A DNA stretch of 64,000 nt from Palaemon carinicauda (Eukaryota; Arthropoda; Malacostraca; Decapoda; Palaemonidae): positions 55,656,869-55,720,868 of the forward strand of contig NC_090746.1 of the NCBI RefSeq assembly GCF_036898095.1. The letters run 5' to 3'. This document shows, one piece after another, positions 25,812 through 39,100 of this stretch (position 1 is the first letter of the stretch; the number at the start of each line of letters is the position of its first letter). The position numbers were made by a program, and so were the translations under genes. The notes under the pieces were generated by a model. The model was given only the letters and a program-made list of their open reading frames with translations, searched no databases and had not been told where the DNA came from.

Positions 25812-28158
25812 ATACGTGCTACTTCTTACCATGAATATCTTAAAAGAAATAAGGGAGGGGGATTATAAAATGAGAGAATATACTTTTCGTCTTCATTATC
25901 ACCATTATGTATGTGAAGAGCAGCAAGGTCACGTCTTTGTTTTATTATCATTAGAAAGATAAATAAAATATACAACTTAGCCTTGCAGTGAATATTGCAA
26001 CGTAAATTATTATGCAACCGTACTGCAACGCGTATCGTTGCATGAATTTAACAGCAAATAACCTCGAATCTGCAAGAGCAACGTACCGTGTTGTGTGACC
26101 GACAGAGTTGACGATTGTGTAAGACGTCTTTAGTCTCTCCTTTTATTTCTTCTCTCGTTATTATTATTCGATTCAGTCACTTCTCCTTATATACTTTTAA
26201 GATTTTTTTTATCATAAGCAGTCAACGTTTGACCAGATTTTTAATCTATGTGTCTCTGGTAATGTATATATGCATAATACCAATAGTCATGGTACCTCTG
26301 GATAAATAAGGTCAAGTCGTTGACTTCTACAGCCTCATTGTGGGAAAGGGCTTGGAGAAGATAATAGGTAAGGGTTACGTAATGTATGTTCTTCTTACAC
26401 ACAAAACACATACCGTCAAGATGTTTCCATTCTGGGCTTCATACATTACCTTCTTCGGGCATTCATACTAAAGTGACAAACAATTAAGATTGTAACAAGA
26501 AAGGGGGTAAAACGTACGTGCCATGATGAATAATCTATGATCGAGTTGAAGGCCGTGCAAATGGGGAAGAACAAATAGAAAGCTCCCACGTAGGGCCGTA
26601 AGCAAACACAAATTTGCAAGAGGAAGTGTGAGGTAAAAGGTCAAGAGAGGTCAAAAGGAAGTCTTGATTAGAATCGACGGAAATTATTACGAAATCAAAC
26701 AATGGGTCGACTAAGGTCACAGACACGTCCTACTTTAAGCTAATCAAAACCTTAGAGACGCGTTACATGTAAAGCTGTTGGTGCTCCGAGTCGCCAGTGC
26801 GAATGTACAATAAGAGGTTGGATTTGGTCATTGCTGATAAAGAAATAAAAATCGCGTCGACATGGCATACAGATTCCCTTTTTTTGACATGAGATCTCGC
26901 CTACATGCACTGTGCTCAGATTTGAAAAGCTGCGGGAAAATGTTGTTTACCAGACGAAGCATTTAGATGGTGACACAAATACAGCACTGGTGTTGGTAAA
27001 TGTTACACTCTCTACTGATGACGCCCAGAGTTGCTGTTTTTAGGTGAAAGAAGCCTTGGAGGTGGATAAAACAAAATTATGGTAATATGTAAGATGGAAG
27101 AGAGTGCCACTCAAGGAATTTCTAGAAGTGAATAATATTACTGTAAATAGGGGATAAAACAAGAGAAATGTAGAATTAGAGAGAAATAGAGAGTAAACAT
27201 TAAAGTTCGTATGAAAGTCAAATGTTTCCGTAACTAATCAGGAAAAGAAGAGTAATATTATTGTTTCATCTGACATTAAAGTTGGAACGAAGAAACACAT
27301 CCCTCTCAAAGAAAAAAGTCTGACCAGCCTTATAAGTCACGACAAAGAAGGCGTTGGTCTTATAGGTCATCGTTATCGCAGCGAGAACAACAGGCCACGA
27401 TAACTATCACTACCTCTTTTTCCCCAACTTGGCCTTGGACTCCGTTTCCCGCCAAAATTTCCAGAAGTGGTTCTGCAACGCGAGCGAGAGAGTGCCAGCC
27501 GCCGGGGGAATATCATTTTACACAACTTTTTCCCGTAGCATTGAGACCTTGGCAACGCTTTAATCATTTCCGAGGGACTGTCATAAGCACTGTGATTACA
27601 GGCGTGAAGTTCGTAATGACAAGAAGCCACCTACTTCATAACAGGATGTGCATATTTTCGAAAAATGCACTGTGTGGCACTACAGGCCGGGTGTACACGC
27701 AATACCTCAAGTGAAAGTTGGGTCGACTTATTTTTCGATGCTTCCGCCCCATTCCATGTCGCATTGTTTCAAAATGATTCGCTCAGTTAGAATGTTGCTG
27801 CTAGCGCCGGAGTCTTTCCGTTTTGAATCACCGTCCGCTACTCTTTAAAAGAAAAAAAAATTCTCAATGCATAGACAGTGTTAAGTAATTTTCAAGTTTA
27901 CGAGTCAACTCTCGATTCGGTTGACCTGACGTCACAAGATGGTGCGAACAACACTTTTATTTATTTCATTGTTCTGTATAAACGAAAGACAGTAGACGAA
28001 AGCGGTAGCATAAGTTTAAGCTCACTCCCATTGTTCATCACAGCATGAGGAAAACCTGTTCACATTCGTCAGACATATATTATTACTTCTCTACCCCAGA
28101 GAGTCGTATCTGAAATTATTATGGTGTAGTAATTTCAAATCTGGGTACGCTAAAAGAT

Positions 28159-28161
<3 letters not shown>
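25808..28161. other. Long gene-free spacer without long microsatellites
   Basis: No gene seen over 2.3 kb. A perfect E2F-type string TTTCCCGCCAAAA is at 27,445-27,457 in a GC-balanced patch that opens an 85-codon minus frame (27,373-27,630). An exact CRE octamer is at 27,927-27,934. Confidence 0.6.
27445..27457. promoter_or_regulatory. E2F-type motif
   Basis: TTTCCCGCCAAAA matches the E2F consensus fully and is close to palindromic. It sits in a GC-balanced patch, with a GCCGCCGGGGG segment 45 bp downstream. No CCAAT box, initiator or exon was found nearby, so a chance match is quite possible. Confidence 0.15.

Positions 28162-28233
<72 letters not shown>
28162..28233. repeat. (CT)n microsatellite
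   Basis: About 36 uninterrupted units. Confidence 0.97.
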
Positions 28234-28236
<3 letters not shown>

Positions 28237-29520
28237 TTCTTTCATAAAACGTTTAAAATATTATTTACCTTAAATCATGATTACATCTCATGTTTGGTTA
28301 AGTGGATCTCTCCGTACTCACGCATAAAGGGAAATTAACTAAATTGCAATTGTCCATAAGCAGATGAAAGAAAACACTCACTCAGTCTCTTATTTTACTA
28401 ACTATACATCTCTTTTTCCAATATCATTCTCTCAGAACAAGTTCGAATCATTTAGACGTGGGACATAATTATCACTCCAATAAGCAGCATTTTCCATGAA
28501 AAAGGGCCACAGTCCGATATAGCTACTGCGAATGAATTCTGGTGGTTTTACTTTCCCTTTAATTTACTCTTTAGCATTATTATTTAGGTGGATTTCAATT
28601 GTTTCAGATGGAACATTCGTTTCATTGTGAACAATGAATTGTTTTACTTTGTTCAATTCCCTTTCTATCAAGGTGGAGGTAGAAGTGTTAGAGCTTGCCA
28701 CTCCCCTAAAATTTTGATAAAGAGAAACAATAAAAAATTTCAATTAAAAAATAAAACATTATATAAATACATTGCAATGTGAAATCTACGAAGCAACTCC
28801 AGAACAAGTTCTGTTAACACGAAGTAGTTAAAACTGTCTTTAAATTTGCCTAATGGTAAATCATCGTTACACATAAGTTGTATACTACCATGACTCTTTA
28901 CAGGCAGGGAATAGATCCCATTCACTTGAAAGAGTTACTCGTCAAGGTCTAGAAAGCAGTTTGTCTAATTCTAACTTCTTTTTACAAGGGCTTTCCTGTT
29001 TTACTAATCAGTAGTCCTCTCCCTCGAGAGCTAGTCCGTCCCAGCATTTCCTGCCCTTTCATCATGGATGTGAAGTTTTGACTTTTAAAGATGGGGTCAA
29101 CAGCCCTCTCGACTGTCACGTAAGGTCTTTCATGAGTGCCAGAGGGTAAAATCGGCCACGGCCATAAAGAGAGAGACAGAGAGTGAGAGAGGGAAGTGAA
29201 TTCATTCAGGCAGGAATTTTAATGACTGTTTAGCGGAAATTCATATAACCAGGAAATAGTAGCGGTGTCGTGAACTGGGGAATGTATTATTAAGCTTAAA
29301 ATTTAATTGAAAAAGATAAAAAGAAGGTTCGTTAGTCAGGCTGCTATTAATGACGTAACAGTCGGTTTCTCGTTAACTATTAATAATAAACAAATATATA
29401 GTAAGAAATGACATCAAGCAAAGTGCCACAAAGCACAAAAATCTAATCTCTGTGTTCCTTCCTGCTCCAAGTTCTTTCATCTGATGCCAGGAGGCCACTC
29501 TTACATATACACATACGCAA
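28234..29520. other. Gene-free AT-rich spacer
   Basis: I see only short frames without motifs and a short degenerate AG patch near 29,166-29,192. Confidence 0.65.
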
Positions 29521-29552
29521 GCACACATACACACACACACACACACTCACAC
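29521..29552. repeat. (CA)n microsatellite, short
   Basis: CA units with TA and CTCA breaks; about 32 bp. Confidence 0.9.
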
Positions 29553-31354
29553 GCGCAGGCACTTTCTCCTCCGCCCATTCTCGTCCTGACGTCTAAAATG
29601 GAAAATCCATGTCAAGGCCACAAAAGCGAACAAAACAAGAATCGAGGCTAAAAAGACCAGGTCACAAAATCACTCGAAAAGAGAGAATGTGGGAGAAAGA
29701 GAAGAAAATATCTCGAGTGCTTTCACTACGCAGGAAAGAAGTAAAGGGGATGAGTTTAATAGTACTTATTGGTTAATACATCTAAAAGGACGCCATGCGA
29801 ATAAACAGTCGCTGATAAGGTGCCTCAACATATGTATGGATGTTTGTATGTGTATGTATTGCTTCCCGTTTCAACATGATTAATGCATTTCGTTTAGTTT
29901 CATTACAAATCACCTTCCAAATCTTGGCAAGAATAAAAAAAAATGGAAGAGGGAAGTAAGAGTTTCTTCTTGACGTTTAACGTTTAGCCCCTGGAGAGGA
30001 GGTTGGCAAATGCCTTCGTATCAAGAGAATGAGTGTGAACGCTTAACGGCATTCGTGAATTCTTACAACATCAAGGAACGATCAGAACGCGATTCCTTCT
30101 GATGTAACTGTGTAATGTCGCACGACGTGTCTTACAGACACTACAGTATCTGGTGAGGATTTGCAGCACTAAGGGGCTGATGTGATTCCCGGTTGAAGAG
30201 CTGATTCTGAGTTCAGTGTCGTTTACAGGTCTGCGAAAAGGGAAATGGAATATAATGTGATTTTGGTAAAAGTCGATTTTCTCGGTTTCATTCATAGGAT
30301 GTAGGTATTTCCAGTACATGATAATAAGAGTGTATTCAGATAAATTCATCATTAAATTTGTGATCCACGAAAATTACAAATTAAAAGATTTTTTTTCTAT
30401 TGTCAATACATTAGAACATTGCTGTAAATGTTATTCAAAAGTAAAGGAAATATTCAACTTCGTGACCCCGCTTGAAAAATAAACTTATACGTGTCAACAG
30501 GATATCACAAAATTCACCTATCATAAAAAAACTATTTATTTCTCGTATTAAAACTTCTGGATGAAGCTAAGATATCTGAACAACAATAGCCTGGGAGTTC
30601 CATCTCTCGAACTCTTTCTAGACCTTTGTTCTGAAGTCTTGGTTCCAGGCATCTCACCGCCCCCTCCCTCTCCCCTTCCCTTCCAACCCCACCCACCCAC
30701 CCCCAATAGCCCACCACTCCATGAATGATAGCACACCGGAATATTCATTTTCATCAAAAGGTCGGTGCTTCCGTTTATAGAAGCATATCATGAATCGATT
30801 CATGGGGAATAAACTTAACAACGAAATTTTCAAAGTTTGACATTCACCGGGCAGTTTACAACGAGACGAACTGGATACTTCGATAGGTCAGGAAGAATTC
30901 CAGGGACTTGAAGGGTTCTGGGGATAACAGAGTGTGCGTCTAAACGTTTGTTTTTATTTCTTTATTTAATGTGTAGAACCTCCGCGATGGACATCTACAA
31001 TAGCTACAATACAGTCGTTCAACTAAAACTATATATGTTGCCCAAAGAGTTAAAAATAAACACAGGATTTTGGTAAAAGGGGAATGAATGAAATTAAATT
31101 CTTACTGTCAGAAAAGAACTGAATAGCAAATGTGGATAAAGGAATACAAGCGATTGCGAGAAAGAACTTATCTTGAAAGACATATAGCTGACTATTTTAC
31201 CTTGTGCCTCTCAATGTTAAATATGTGGATGATTGACGGGAACATCGATGTGATGATAGCTTTCATATGGAGCATGTGTCTGTTTGTTATATCTTTTTCG
31301 TTTGTCTAAGAAATTTTCATATGGTATTTTTTCAAGATGATACCACACCTGGAT

Positions 31355-31358
<4 letters not shown>
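29553..31358. other. Gene-free spacer
   Basis: No gene seen over 1.8 kb. A C-rich stretch of CCCCACCCACCC type lies at about 30,660-30,705 and gives a Gly-rich minus frame. A 93-codon minus frame (30,071-30,352) has no recognisable domain. Confidence 0.65.

Positions 31359-31413
<55 letters not shown>
31359..31413. repeat. (GA)n microsatellite
   Basis: About 27 uninterrupted units. Confidence 0.97.
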
Positions 31414-31416
<3 letters not shown>

Positions 31417-32770
31417 TAAATCCGTATGATGGACCTTACGTCATCATTCTAGTTTACCCGTATTATGAAAGGTCGTAACTATCAATTGCATGTCGCAGCA
31501 GCGTCTGCTTGCATGACTGCACGCGATGGTTGCTACAAATATATATTCCTTGGGAATGGCCTTGGTGTTGCTAGGAAGGTTTCAACAGCCGTGGAATATC
31601 AGATTTGTAATGATGCGTGATAGTTCTGAATATTCTATGAAATTTTAATTTCGAGAGAGTCAACAGCGGGTTTCCTGGATACGAGTCCACTTCGAAGATA
31701 TCATAGACAGAGTGAGTGAGCTTCCATGACCCCCAATATAATCTTCACTCAGCGACATTTGCATTAGTGATCCAGAGTGCTTTCCGGAGTCGTGTACAAG
31801 AATAACTTTATGTTGAACTATGACATTGTTCATTATTTACGAGGATGCATTTATGCGTTCACAACTCAAATACTTAAAATGACATCTATAGGCATGTTCG
31901 TGTATAAACGCAAAAATTCACATGAAGATACTATTGCAGTCATAATGCATGTACGCACAAGATTATGTTCGTATCAAGTAAACACTGGAATGTTTGAAAA
32001 AAAATTTATTTGCACTTTTCCTCATTTTCGTTTCTCCAATTATCGATTGGAAGTATTTATCCTGGAATTTTCGAAATGGACGATTTCTCGTGGGGTCAAA
32101 TTTGGGTTCGCCGAGTCCGGCCAAAATGACCTTTGTCTCAAGGAAGACTCATCGATTTTTTTTTTCTCTGCCGTAAAGAGCAAGAAAAATAAAGCCCCAT
32201 CGATCGTACCGTAGCACACGATTCGTATCCATCACAAAGGACGGCACGAATTCGCCCTCCCTTCCTCTCAGAGGAGTTTATTTAAAGCAATCTAGAGTCT
32301 GACTTTGTAAGAGAGACGACTTATAGGCGGCATATTCTTGTTTTCAATTAAGCCTCCCGAATTACCTTCCTTCTGGGAAACAAGTACAGTTTCATTATAC
32401 CTTCGCAGAATGCATGAGCAGCCCGAATATATTTAGACGGGAAGGGATGGGGAGAGAAAGAGAGGGAGAGAGGTGTTTATAGTGTCGCAATTAAGTTACT
32501 GCAGCCAGCTGGCAACACTGCCAAGGCACAGGTGCGACATACCTGCCCTGCAGTTCCGCCCACCCCAATTATCCGAGTCTTATTCCTCGGCTGAAGATCA
32601 ATCCATCATTATGCATAGATGGAACCAGTATATGTTAATGACAGAAATTTAAGATCTCGAACAAAATTTTTCCCCATCGTCTTGTACTGAATACAAATCA
32701 CTTAAGATTCAGCCGTGATATGAAATCATTCAAACTCAAATTAATGCAAAAAAAGAAACTCGGACTAGAT
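31414..32770. other. Spacer holding a 145-codon frame of unknown status
   Basis: A plus-strand frame at 31,777-32,214 (145 codons) is among the longest here that is not made of repeat. It is rich in Phe, Ile, Lys and Ser, has no recognisable domain, and its ATG context is ordinary. Base composition matches the neighbourhood, so I think it is a chance frame. A GC-richer patch follows at about 32,500-32,580. Confidence 0.5.

Positions 32771-32840
<70 letters not shown>
32771..32840. repeat. (GA)n microsatellite with one phase slip
   Basis: GA repeat with a single GG slip near 32,795, which changes phase from GA to AG; ends in a G6 run. Confidence 0.97.
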
Positions 32841-32845
<5 letters not shown>

Positions 32846-32885
32846 ACAATATTTTTCATAACTTGAATTTCTCTATTCATTGTAA

Positions 32886-32912
32886 ATATATATATATATA
32901 TATATATATGTA

Positions 32913-32972
<60 letters not shown>

Positions 32973-33009
32973 GTGTGTGTGTATGGGTGTGTTTGTGTGT
33001 GTGTGTGTG
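32886..33009. repeat. Compound microsatellite (AT)n-(GT)n
   Basis: AT tract with a GTATG break, then about 25 GT-type units interrupted by ATGGG and TTT. Confidence 0.97.
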
Positions 33010-33345
33010 AATTTTAAAAGCACATGCTTATAAGTACTTTTTAAGGAAACATTATAAGTTGATATATGTGATATCGAATATTAAAAAAAAAAGAAAAAAA
33101 AAAGATCCAATAGGACAGCCTTAGAACTTCTTGTGGGGAAAATCGGATCTCCATGCGAATAGGCTTATTCTGTCAGGCCTACCTCTTCTTCACAGAATGT
33201 TTGTGGTCAATGAATCTGTAATACTATCCTTATTAGGAAATCGAGAGAGAATTTCTACAGCATCCTGTGAGAAGCTTGGAGCAGAATACAAGTGTGGATA
33301 TACAGGCATACATGAATGTGTACATAAACGCTCTCACATACACAG

Positions 33346-33349
<4 letters not shown>
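33010..33349. other. Gene-free spacer
   Basis: No gene seen. An A-rich run with single G breaks lies near 33,084-33,104. Confidence 0.6.

Positions 33350-33400
<51 letters not shown>
33350..33400. repeat. (AT)n microsatellite
   Basis: About 25 uninterrupted units. Confidence 0.97.
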
Positions 33401-33404
<4 letters not shown>

Positions 33405-34612
33405 AAATTAAGGCTTAATACTGCAAAACGCCACCACATACAAACCTTTGTATGAAAAATGAAATGAAGAGCCACACATCAATGTTAAAAGAGTCTACAC
33501 AACGTCTGAATGCTGTTTCACCTGTCCTCGCCATCCCCTGGCTTATACGTTCCCATTACCACCCTTGCCATCGCCTTCCAACCTCTTCCTTTCCACTTAT
33601 CCTAACGAACAGCGGGACCGCCGAAGACTCCTCACAAAGAAGACACACCTGCCGCCTTGCACCTGTTCTTGGGTCTCCCACGCCAGGTAATTGGGGGCTG
33701 AAGGTCACTGGTTGTTGCAGGCTCTTAAGCCCGGGGCTACAGCATAGACCCAGGGGGGTGTTAAGTACTCCTGTTAGTGTATGGCGGGAATCGGGGAGGG
33801 AGGGAGGCGAAGTACCGGGAGAAGCGTAGCCTGGGAAAGTATTGAGGGTATAATCGCTGGATTATCGAATAATTGCTTGGGGGCATTGGCAGGCGTCTAC
33901 GTAAAATTAGGGGAACGAAATTCTGCAGCAGCACCTGTTTTTAGATTAGGTACTGTCCTAGGGGCTTCTTACATGGAAGGAGGGTTCACTGTGAAAAGTA
34001 ACTTGCCGACTTATGATGTGAGTCGTCTAAATTCTTAGGTGAAAACTGAGATCGTCATTAAAAATAAAAGATATGAAAAAGTTATGTAAAACGAACGTCA
34101 CCATGAGAGCATTGTTAAATCATTCCAAAAGAGAGTACAGTATCATACTTTTGCTTTGGGGATGAAAGAACACCATTATTCATTCATTATAAACCTAGAT
34201 AATAATTCGCAGATCTTGAATGGAATATCTGAAACGGATAAAGCATCCAGATGCCTCTGTAGACAAGACAAATCACCCAATCCGTTTTCCAGTTGCGTTC
34301 CCCTAACCATTCATCCCCCAGCTCATGACACCCGGGACCCATCCGGGTATAGTCCCCCAGGTCACCTATGATAACTATGGAGACAGAAAAAAAAAGAAAG
34401 AAAAAAAAGAAAGAAAAGGGTTAGCTTGATCCAAAAAAAAAAAAAGTTCAGTGGTCACCATTGTAGAGTCAGTGAGTCAACAACCCTTCCCTTCTGTCCT
34501 TGAGAGTACGGTGAAAGAGTTTCTTTTCGACAATCTCTAACGCCAGAGGAAAACACTTTTATTATAATCAACGCAATACCATATGGTGATGAAGGAGTTT
34601 TAGTAGTCATAT
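33401..34612. other. Gene-free spacer with GC-richer patch
   Basis: No gene seen. A GC-richer patch at about 33,530-33,830 opens a 125-codon plus frame (33,452-33,829) with no recognisable domain. It contains CAG|GTAATT and TTGTTGCAG strings only about 34 bp apart, too close to bound an intron. A-rich runs lie at 34,388-34,445. Confidence 0.6.
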
Positions 34613-34613
34613 A

Positions 34614-34687
<74 letters not shown>

Positions 34688-34710
34688 TATATATATACAC
34701 ACACATATAT

Positions 34711-34751
<41 letters not shown>

Positions 34752-34866
34752 ATGCAGGATTGCATATAAATAAGCGCATTGTAGGCCTTAATTTAGTTTT
34801 CTAATTCTATTATATATACTGTATATATATATATATATATACACACACACATATATATACACACAC

Positions 34867-34897
<31 letters not shown>

Positions 34898-34964
34898 ATG
34901 CAGGATTGCATATAAATAAGCGCATTGTAGGCCTTAATTTAGTTTTCTAATTCTATTATATATA

Positions 34965-35040
<76 letters not shown>
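34613..35040. repeat. Compound (AT)n/(AC)n/(GT)n block with an exact 80-bp duplication
   Basis: TA tracts alternate with ACACAC runs, and a non-repeat 80-bp segment appears twice without a difference (34,751-34,830 and 34,897-34,976, period 146 bp). The segment starts AATGCAGGATTGCATATAAA and ends TATATACTGTATATATAT. The block closes with about 15 GT units (from 35,011). Confidence 0.95.
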
Positions 35041-35041
<1 letters not shown>

Positions 35042-36024
35042 TTTTGATGTATATAAGCAATTGATAGATCTCGATAACTTGATTTCCCAATTCGATGCTG
35101 TTTTAGCATAATATTGCTAGACTACAAAAACGGTAATGAAATAACTGCAGCAGCATTAAAAGTAACAGATATAACAGCTACTGCATGCTGCTGGACAAAA
35201 CTGTGACGACGAATTACATTTGGGCTATAGCAGCAGTGCGACAACCAGTTCTTTCAATCAATGTGCAAAGATCTTACGTGACGTTGGCTGAGTAGGTGTA
35301 TCGAATGCACTACTCAGAATGAGAGAGATTTATAGAAACATTAGACGTTGAAAGAAACTTATTGTTGGTATAGGTCTGTATGACATCATATTAGACATCA
35401 ATATTGGGACATGGAAATCAATAGTTGATTTTTACAATACCATATTTTACGAGATAGGCAAAGACAACTCGATGAAATAATTTATCTAACATTCTGAGCT
35501 CATGTTTAAAGTAAATCTGATGGGCAAAGAAAATAAAAAAATTGTATGTAGAAATCCATAGAGCCTAGTCATGAAAATTTACTAGTTTTTTTTTTTTTTT
35601 TTTTTTTTTGGGGGGGGGGGTTAAAAGGAAGGCAACATATTGACCATATACATGAATAATTGCCTCGGGAATTTACTGAAATTGTTTTCCTTTTCAGAGT
35701 TAATCTACGTCAAAAGTAGGAAAAGAATCACCAGACCCTGATCTCGCATTCTCCTCGATAGAAAGTAAAACCTTTTTTTTTCACAGTAGAAAGGCACAAG
35801 CACACTATCAAGGCCAAGTCTAGCGATTTCTTCACTTATCTCCGAATGACTTGATTTTATCACGTATAATTATGTCTCCAGGTCTGGCAAAGCACCATTT
35901 TGAGAGTGCTTGCGGAAAATGAGTTAAGAACGACACCAGATTTAACAAGTACACAATCCCGTCAAAACGCATTATCTTCGCTTCCGAATATTACATCCCA
36001 TCTTGCATGACCTTCCTTGACTAG

Positions 36025-36028
<4 letters not shown>
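35041..36028. other. Gene-free AT-rich spacer with a T24-G11 homopolymer junction
   Basis: No gene seen. At 35,586-35,620 a run of about 24 T passes directly into about 11 G. Confidence 0.65.

Positions 36029-36074
<46 letters not shown>
36029..36074. repeat. (GT)n microsatellite
   Basis: About 23 uninterrupted units; the longest pure GT tract not joined to AT in this window. Confidence 0.97.
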
Positions 36075-36076
<2 letters not shown>

Positions 36077-36541
36077 GTTAAGGGCGTTCAACTGGGCGAC
36101 CTACTTTCTTTTTCCCATCTACTCCTGAGTTTGACCATGAATTCGCCAGGTCAACGACCGAGTCCCCGCCACACAAAATGACGAAACATGATCTCCTGCG
36201 CGTGAGCAAGGTCTCAAAGTGAGAGTTTTTTTTTTGTGTCAATCGAGTGCTAGGCACTGGAGATGATTATGCTTCCCTTTCACCCATGAACCCCCTCACC
36301 CCCTTAATCATAGGAACCTATCACTCCTCTCCCCCTGCCACCCTCCCTCCCATCTCCCATAAAAATGCATCTACTTTGCACGAATATCGAACAAGCTCCC
36401 TGCCAGCTTATTTAAAGGCAGGTAAGGGTTAATAACACCTGACACACGCACGCATCAATCCTATTTTTGCGGAGCAGCAACAAGACGTGATTGTCATTGG
36501 GCAATGGTGTCAACTTAATATCGGAAGATACAACAGCGCGG

Positions 36542-36543
<2 letters not shown>
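36075..36543. other. Gene-free spacer
   Basis: No gene seen. A C-rich pyrimidine patch lies at about 36,285-36,360. Confidence 0.6.

Positions 36544-36608
<65 letters not shown>
36544..36608. repeat. (CT)n microsatellite
   Basis: About 32 uninterrupted units. Confidence 0.97.
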
Positions 36609-36612
<4 letters not shown>

Positions 36613-36908
36613 AATACCGGTAGAGATAAGTCTCTGACTGCTTTTCCAAATGATCGTCGCGATTTAAATAAACAATTTAACACCAGGAATAAATTGAAGT
36701 TTCCACTTATACTGACGTTTACTGTAACACACGATTATTTACTACCATTCTTTAAACGTATCAGCGGGAACTATGCATGCAAATTAGCAGCTCGGGGCAA
36801 TGTCTAATGACTGGTATTTCAGGTTTTCCAATGTATGCTTTAAAAAGTGATAATGATTAATTTTACAATATATATTTATATGTGTGTATGTGTATTCATA
36901 AATACATG

Positions 36909-36910
<2 letters not shown>

Positions 36911-36975
<65 letters not shown>
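36911..36975. repeat. (AT)n microsatellite
   Basis: AT tract with one GT break, followed by a short CACA remnant. Confidence 0.97.
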
Positions 36976-38137
36976 AATATACACAAACACACACGCACAC
37001 AGTATTCTAAATGCATGGGGGACACCAAAAGAAAACAAGCGTCCCGATTCTCAGTGAGCCTTTGTAGATACCGTTTTTCTTGACCCCCTGCAGACAGCAC
37101 TACCAATTACAACTGGATAAAGTAATTATTCGTAAACCGGGAGCGATCCACGGACCTATCAGCAGTGAGTCTAGCTCTCTTTAACCTATTAAACTTTCAA
37201 AACGTGCATCCGACATATGAGATATGAAACTATCAGCAGTATGTACAAGTGTTTGGAAATGTAAGCTAGTACATCTGATTTGTCATGAATCAACAATCCT
37301 TTCACTTGAAGTGGAAAGAGCCCTCTTGTAGGTTAATAAAAATTTATATCACCAGGTATATGTACATCAATGCAATTCTTACAACAGAGCAATGTCTGGA
37401 GTATTCATTTAAAACGGTTTTTCGTAGTTTCACTGAACAAAAATATACAATGTTTGATGAACAGTGAATACAGGAAAAATATATATTTGTCCAGCCGAAA
37501 TACAGAAAGTTACACAAAATATCATGCTAGAGAGGAAGAAATGAAGTGGGTGTCTTGCCTGGGAGCTGTTGTATTAAGCACATGTGCTTTTCCTGTCGAG
37601 TAAACAAGGAAAGAAAAAAAAAGTTGGTAAAGCTGCGTTTACCTCCCGGTATTGCGGGGCTCTGCTCTCCTGAAGTTTAGATAATTGTCACACCTGTTTT
37701 ATACTATTAGTGCGTACAGGATACACTTGTAAGAAGTAGTTTACCCTTCATCTGAACAAAATAGACTTGAAATAAAACCATACTTTATTATTTTCTATTG
37801 GGTGTTTTATACATCTCTGTATGTATGTATGCAAGTGTGTGTGTGTGTGTGTAATTCAATCGAATACAAATGTAAAATTCGCTGCTGCATTAGCAACATG
37901 GGAAATGATACGAGAGTAATGGAACCGATAAGTATTAGTTCAGCAGTATTAATTATAATATTCAAGATTGCATTTAATTAGAGGAAATGCTCCATGATCA
38001 AAAAAAAATTATTCTGAAAATAAATGTTATCTACCATTTTTTTTTTTTTTTTTAAAGAAACCGAACATTGCCGCCTTCTTTTTTGCACAGTGGGTAAGGG
38101 ACGGTCAAGAATAGCTATCACGACGGGCGGGTGACGA

Positions 38138-38139
<2 letters not shown>
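36976..38139. other. Gene-free AT-rich spacer
   Basis: No gene seen. A short GT run lies near 37,834-37,851 and a T14 run near 38,038-38,053. Confidence 0.65.

Positions 38140-38190
<51 letters not shown>
38140..38190. repeat. (AG)n microsatellite
   Basis: About 25 uninterrupted units. Confidence 0.97.
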
Positions 38191-38192
<2 letters not shown>

Positions 38193-38970
38193 TGTGGCGA
38201 TGAGGACAACCTCAGGTTCATGGTCACACAGCTCCTGAAGGAAACTCCACCATCCTACGCCCCATCATAATCATTGTCAGTATCATCAAGCCCCTTCATC
38301 AACTCCTTCTCCCTTCTTCCCCTTCCCATCCTCATTTCGTGTCTTTTCCCGGTATCTTCGTTTCCCCACTCCCTCCCCCACCTCAACCCACTCCTTACCC
38401 TTTCCTTTCCCGTCTCTCCTACCATCCCTTCCTCGAGCAGCAACATCAGCCAAACCTTCGAAAGATCCTACATCCTTATTCCCACAACCCTTTCCTGCTG
38501 TCATTCCTCCAGAAACTCGCTTTTTTTTTTACACTTCTCCCCCCCTCCCCCATCACATCCCATTGTGAGCACCGCACATCCAGGAACCCCCTAAAGATGG
38601 TCCCCTTCTTTCTCATTCACCTACTGACCCATAACTTCGGACTATAAGATGACGAAAATGAGCTTGATACCCAGATGACGCCCCGGTTCCCAACTGTGCA
38701 CACAAGCTAAGAGACGGAGACCTCTGCCTTGAGGAGAGGATACAAGATCAGTTTTTCAAATTCACACGTCACGCCTTCATTCCCAGGGAAATATTCATCT
38801 AAGGGATTACGCGATAATTTCATATTTTGAGTGTTTCTTATCAACAAAGGCAAAGGCAAAGGCAAATTTTATTCTATCGACCCCTTCCGGAGTATGAGAA
38901 TTACAAAATTACACAAATATATATATTTTACACAAAAACTATACCACACGTATGCATACACTCACGCGCA
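38191..38970. other. Gene-free spacer with a 350-bp pyrimidine-rich segment
   Basis: From about 38,240 to 38,600 the plus strand is C/T-rich with a few purines, opening 106- and 102-codon plus frames and low-complexity minus frames. Three AAAGGC units lie at about 38,846-38,864. No gene seen. Confidence 0.65.
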
Positions 38971-39021
38971 TATATATATATATATATATATATCCTATTG
39001 AATGTTGATGCATTTGTGGCA

Positions 39022-39100
<79 letters not shown>
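38971..39100. repeat. Two (AT)n tracts around a 30-bp spacer
   Basis: Tracts at 38,971-38,993 and 39,025-39,100, separated by unique sequence. Confidence 0.97.

Noticed and set aside
33680..33721. CAG|GTAATT and TTGTTGCAG as an intron
   Set aside because: They are only about 34 bp apart, too short for a spliceosomal intron.
38274..38647. Overlapping 106- and 102-codon Ser/Pro-rich frames
   Set aside because: The plus strand is almost all C and T here, so several frames lack stops. Low complexity, no domain.
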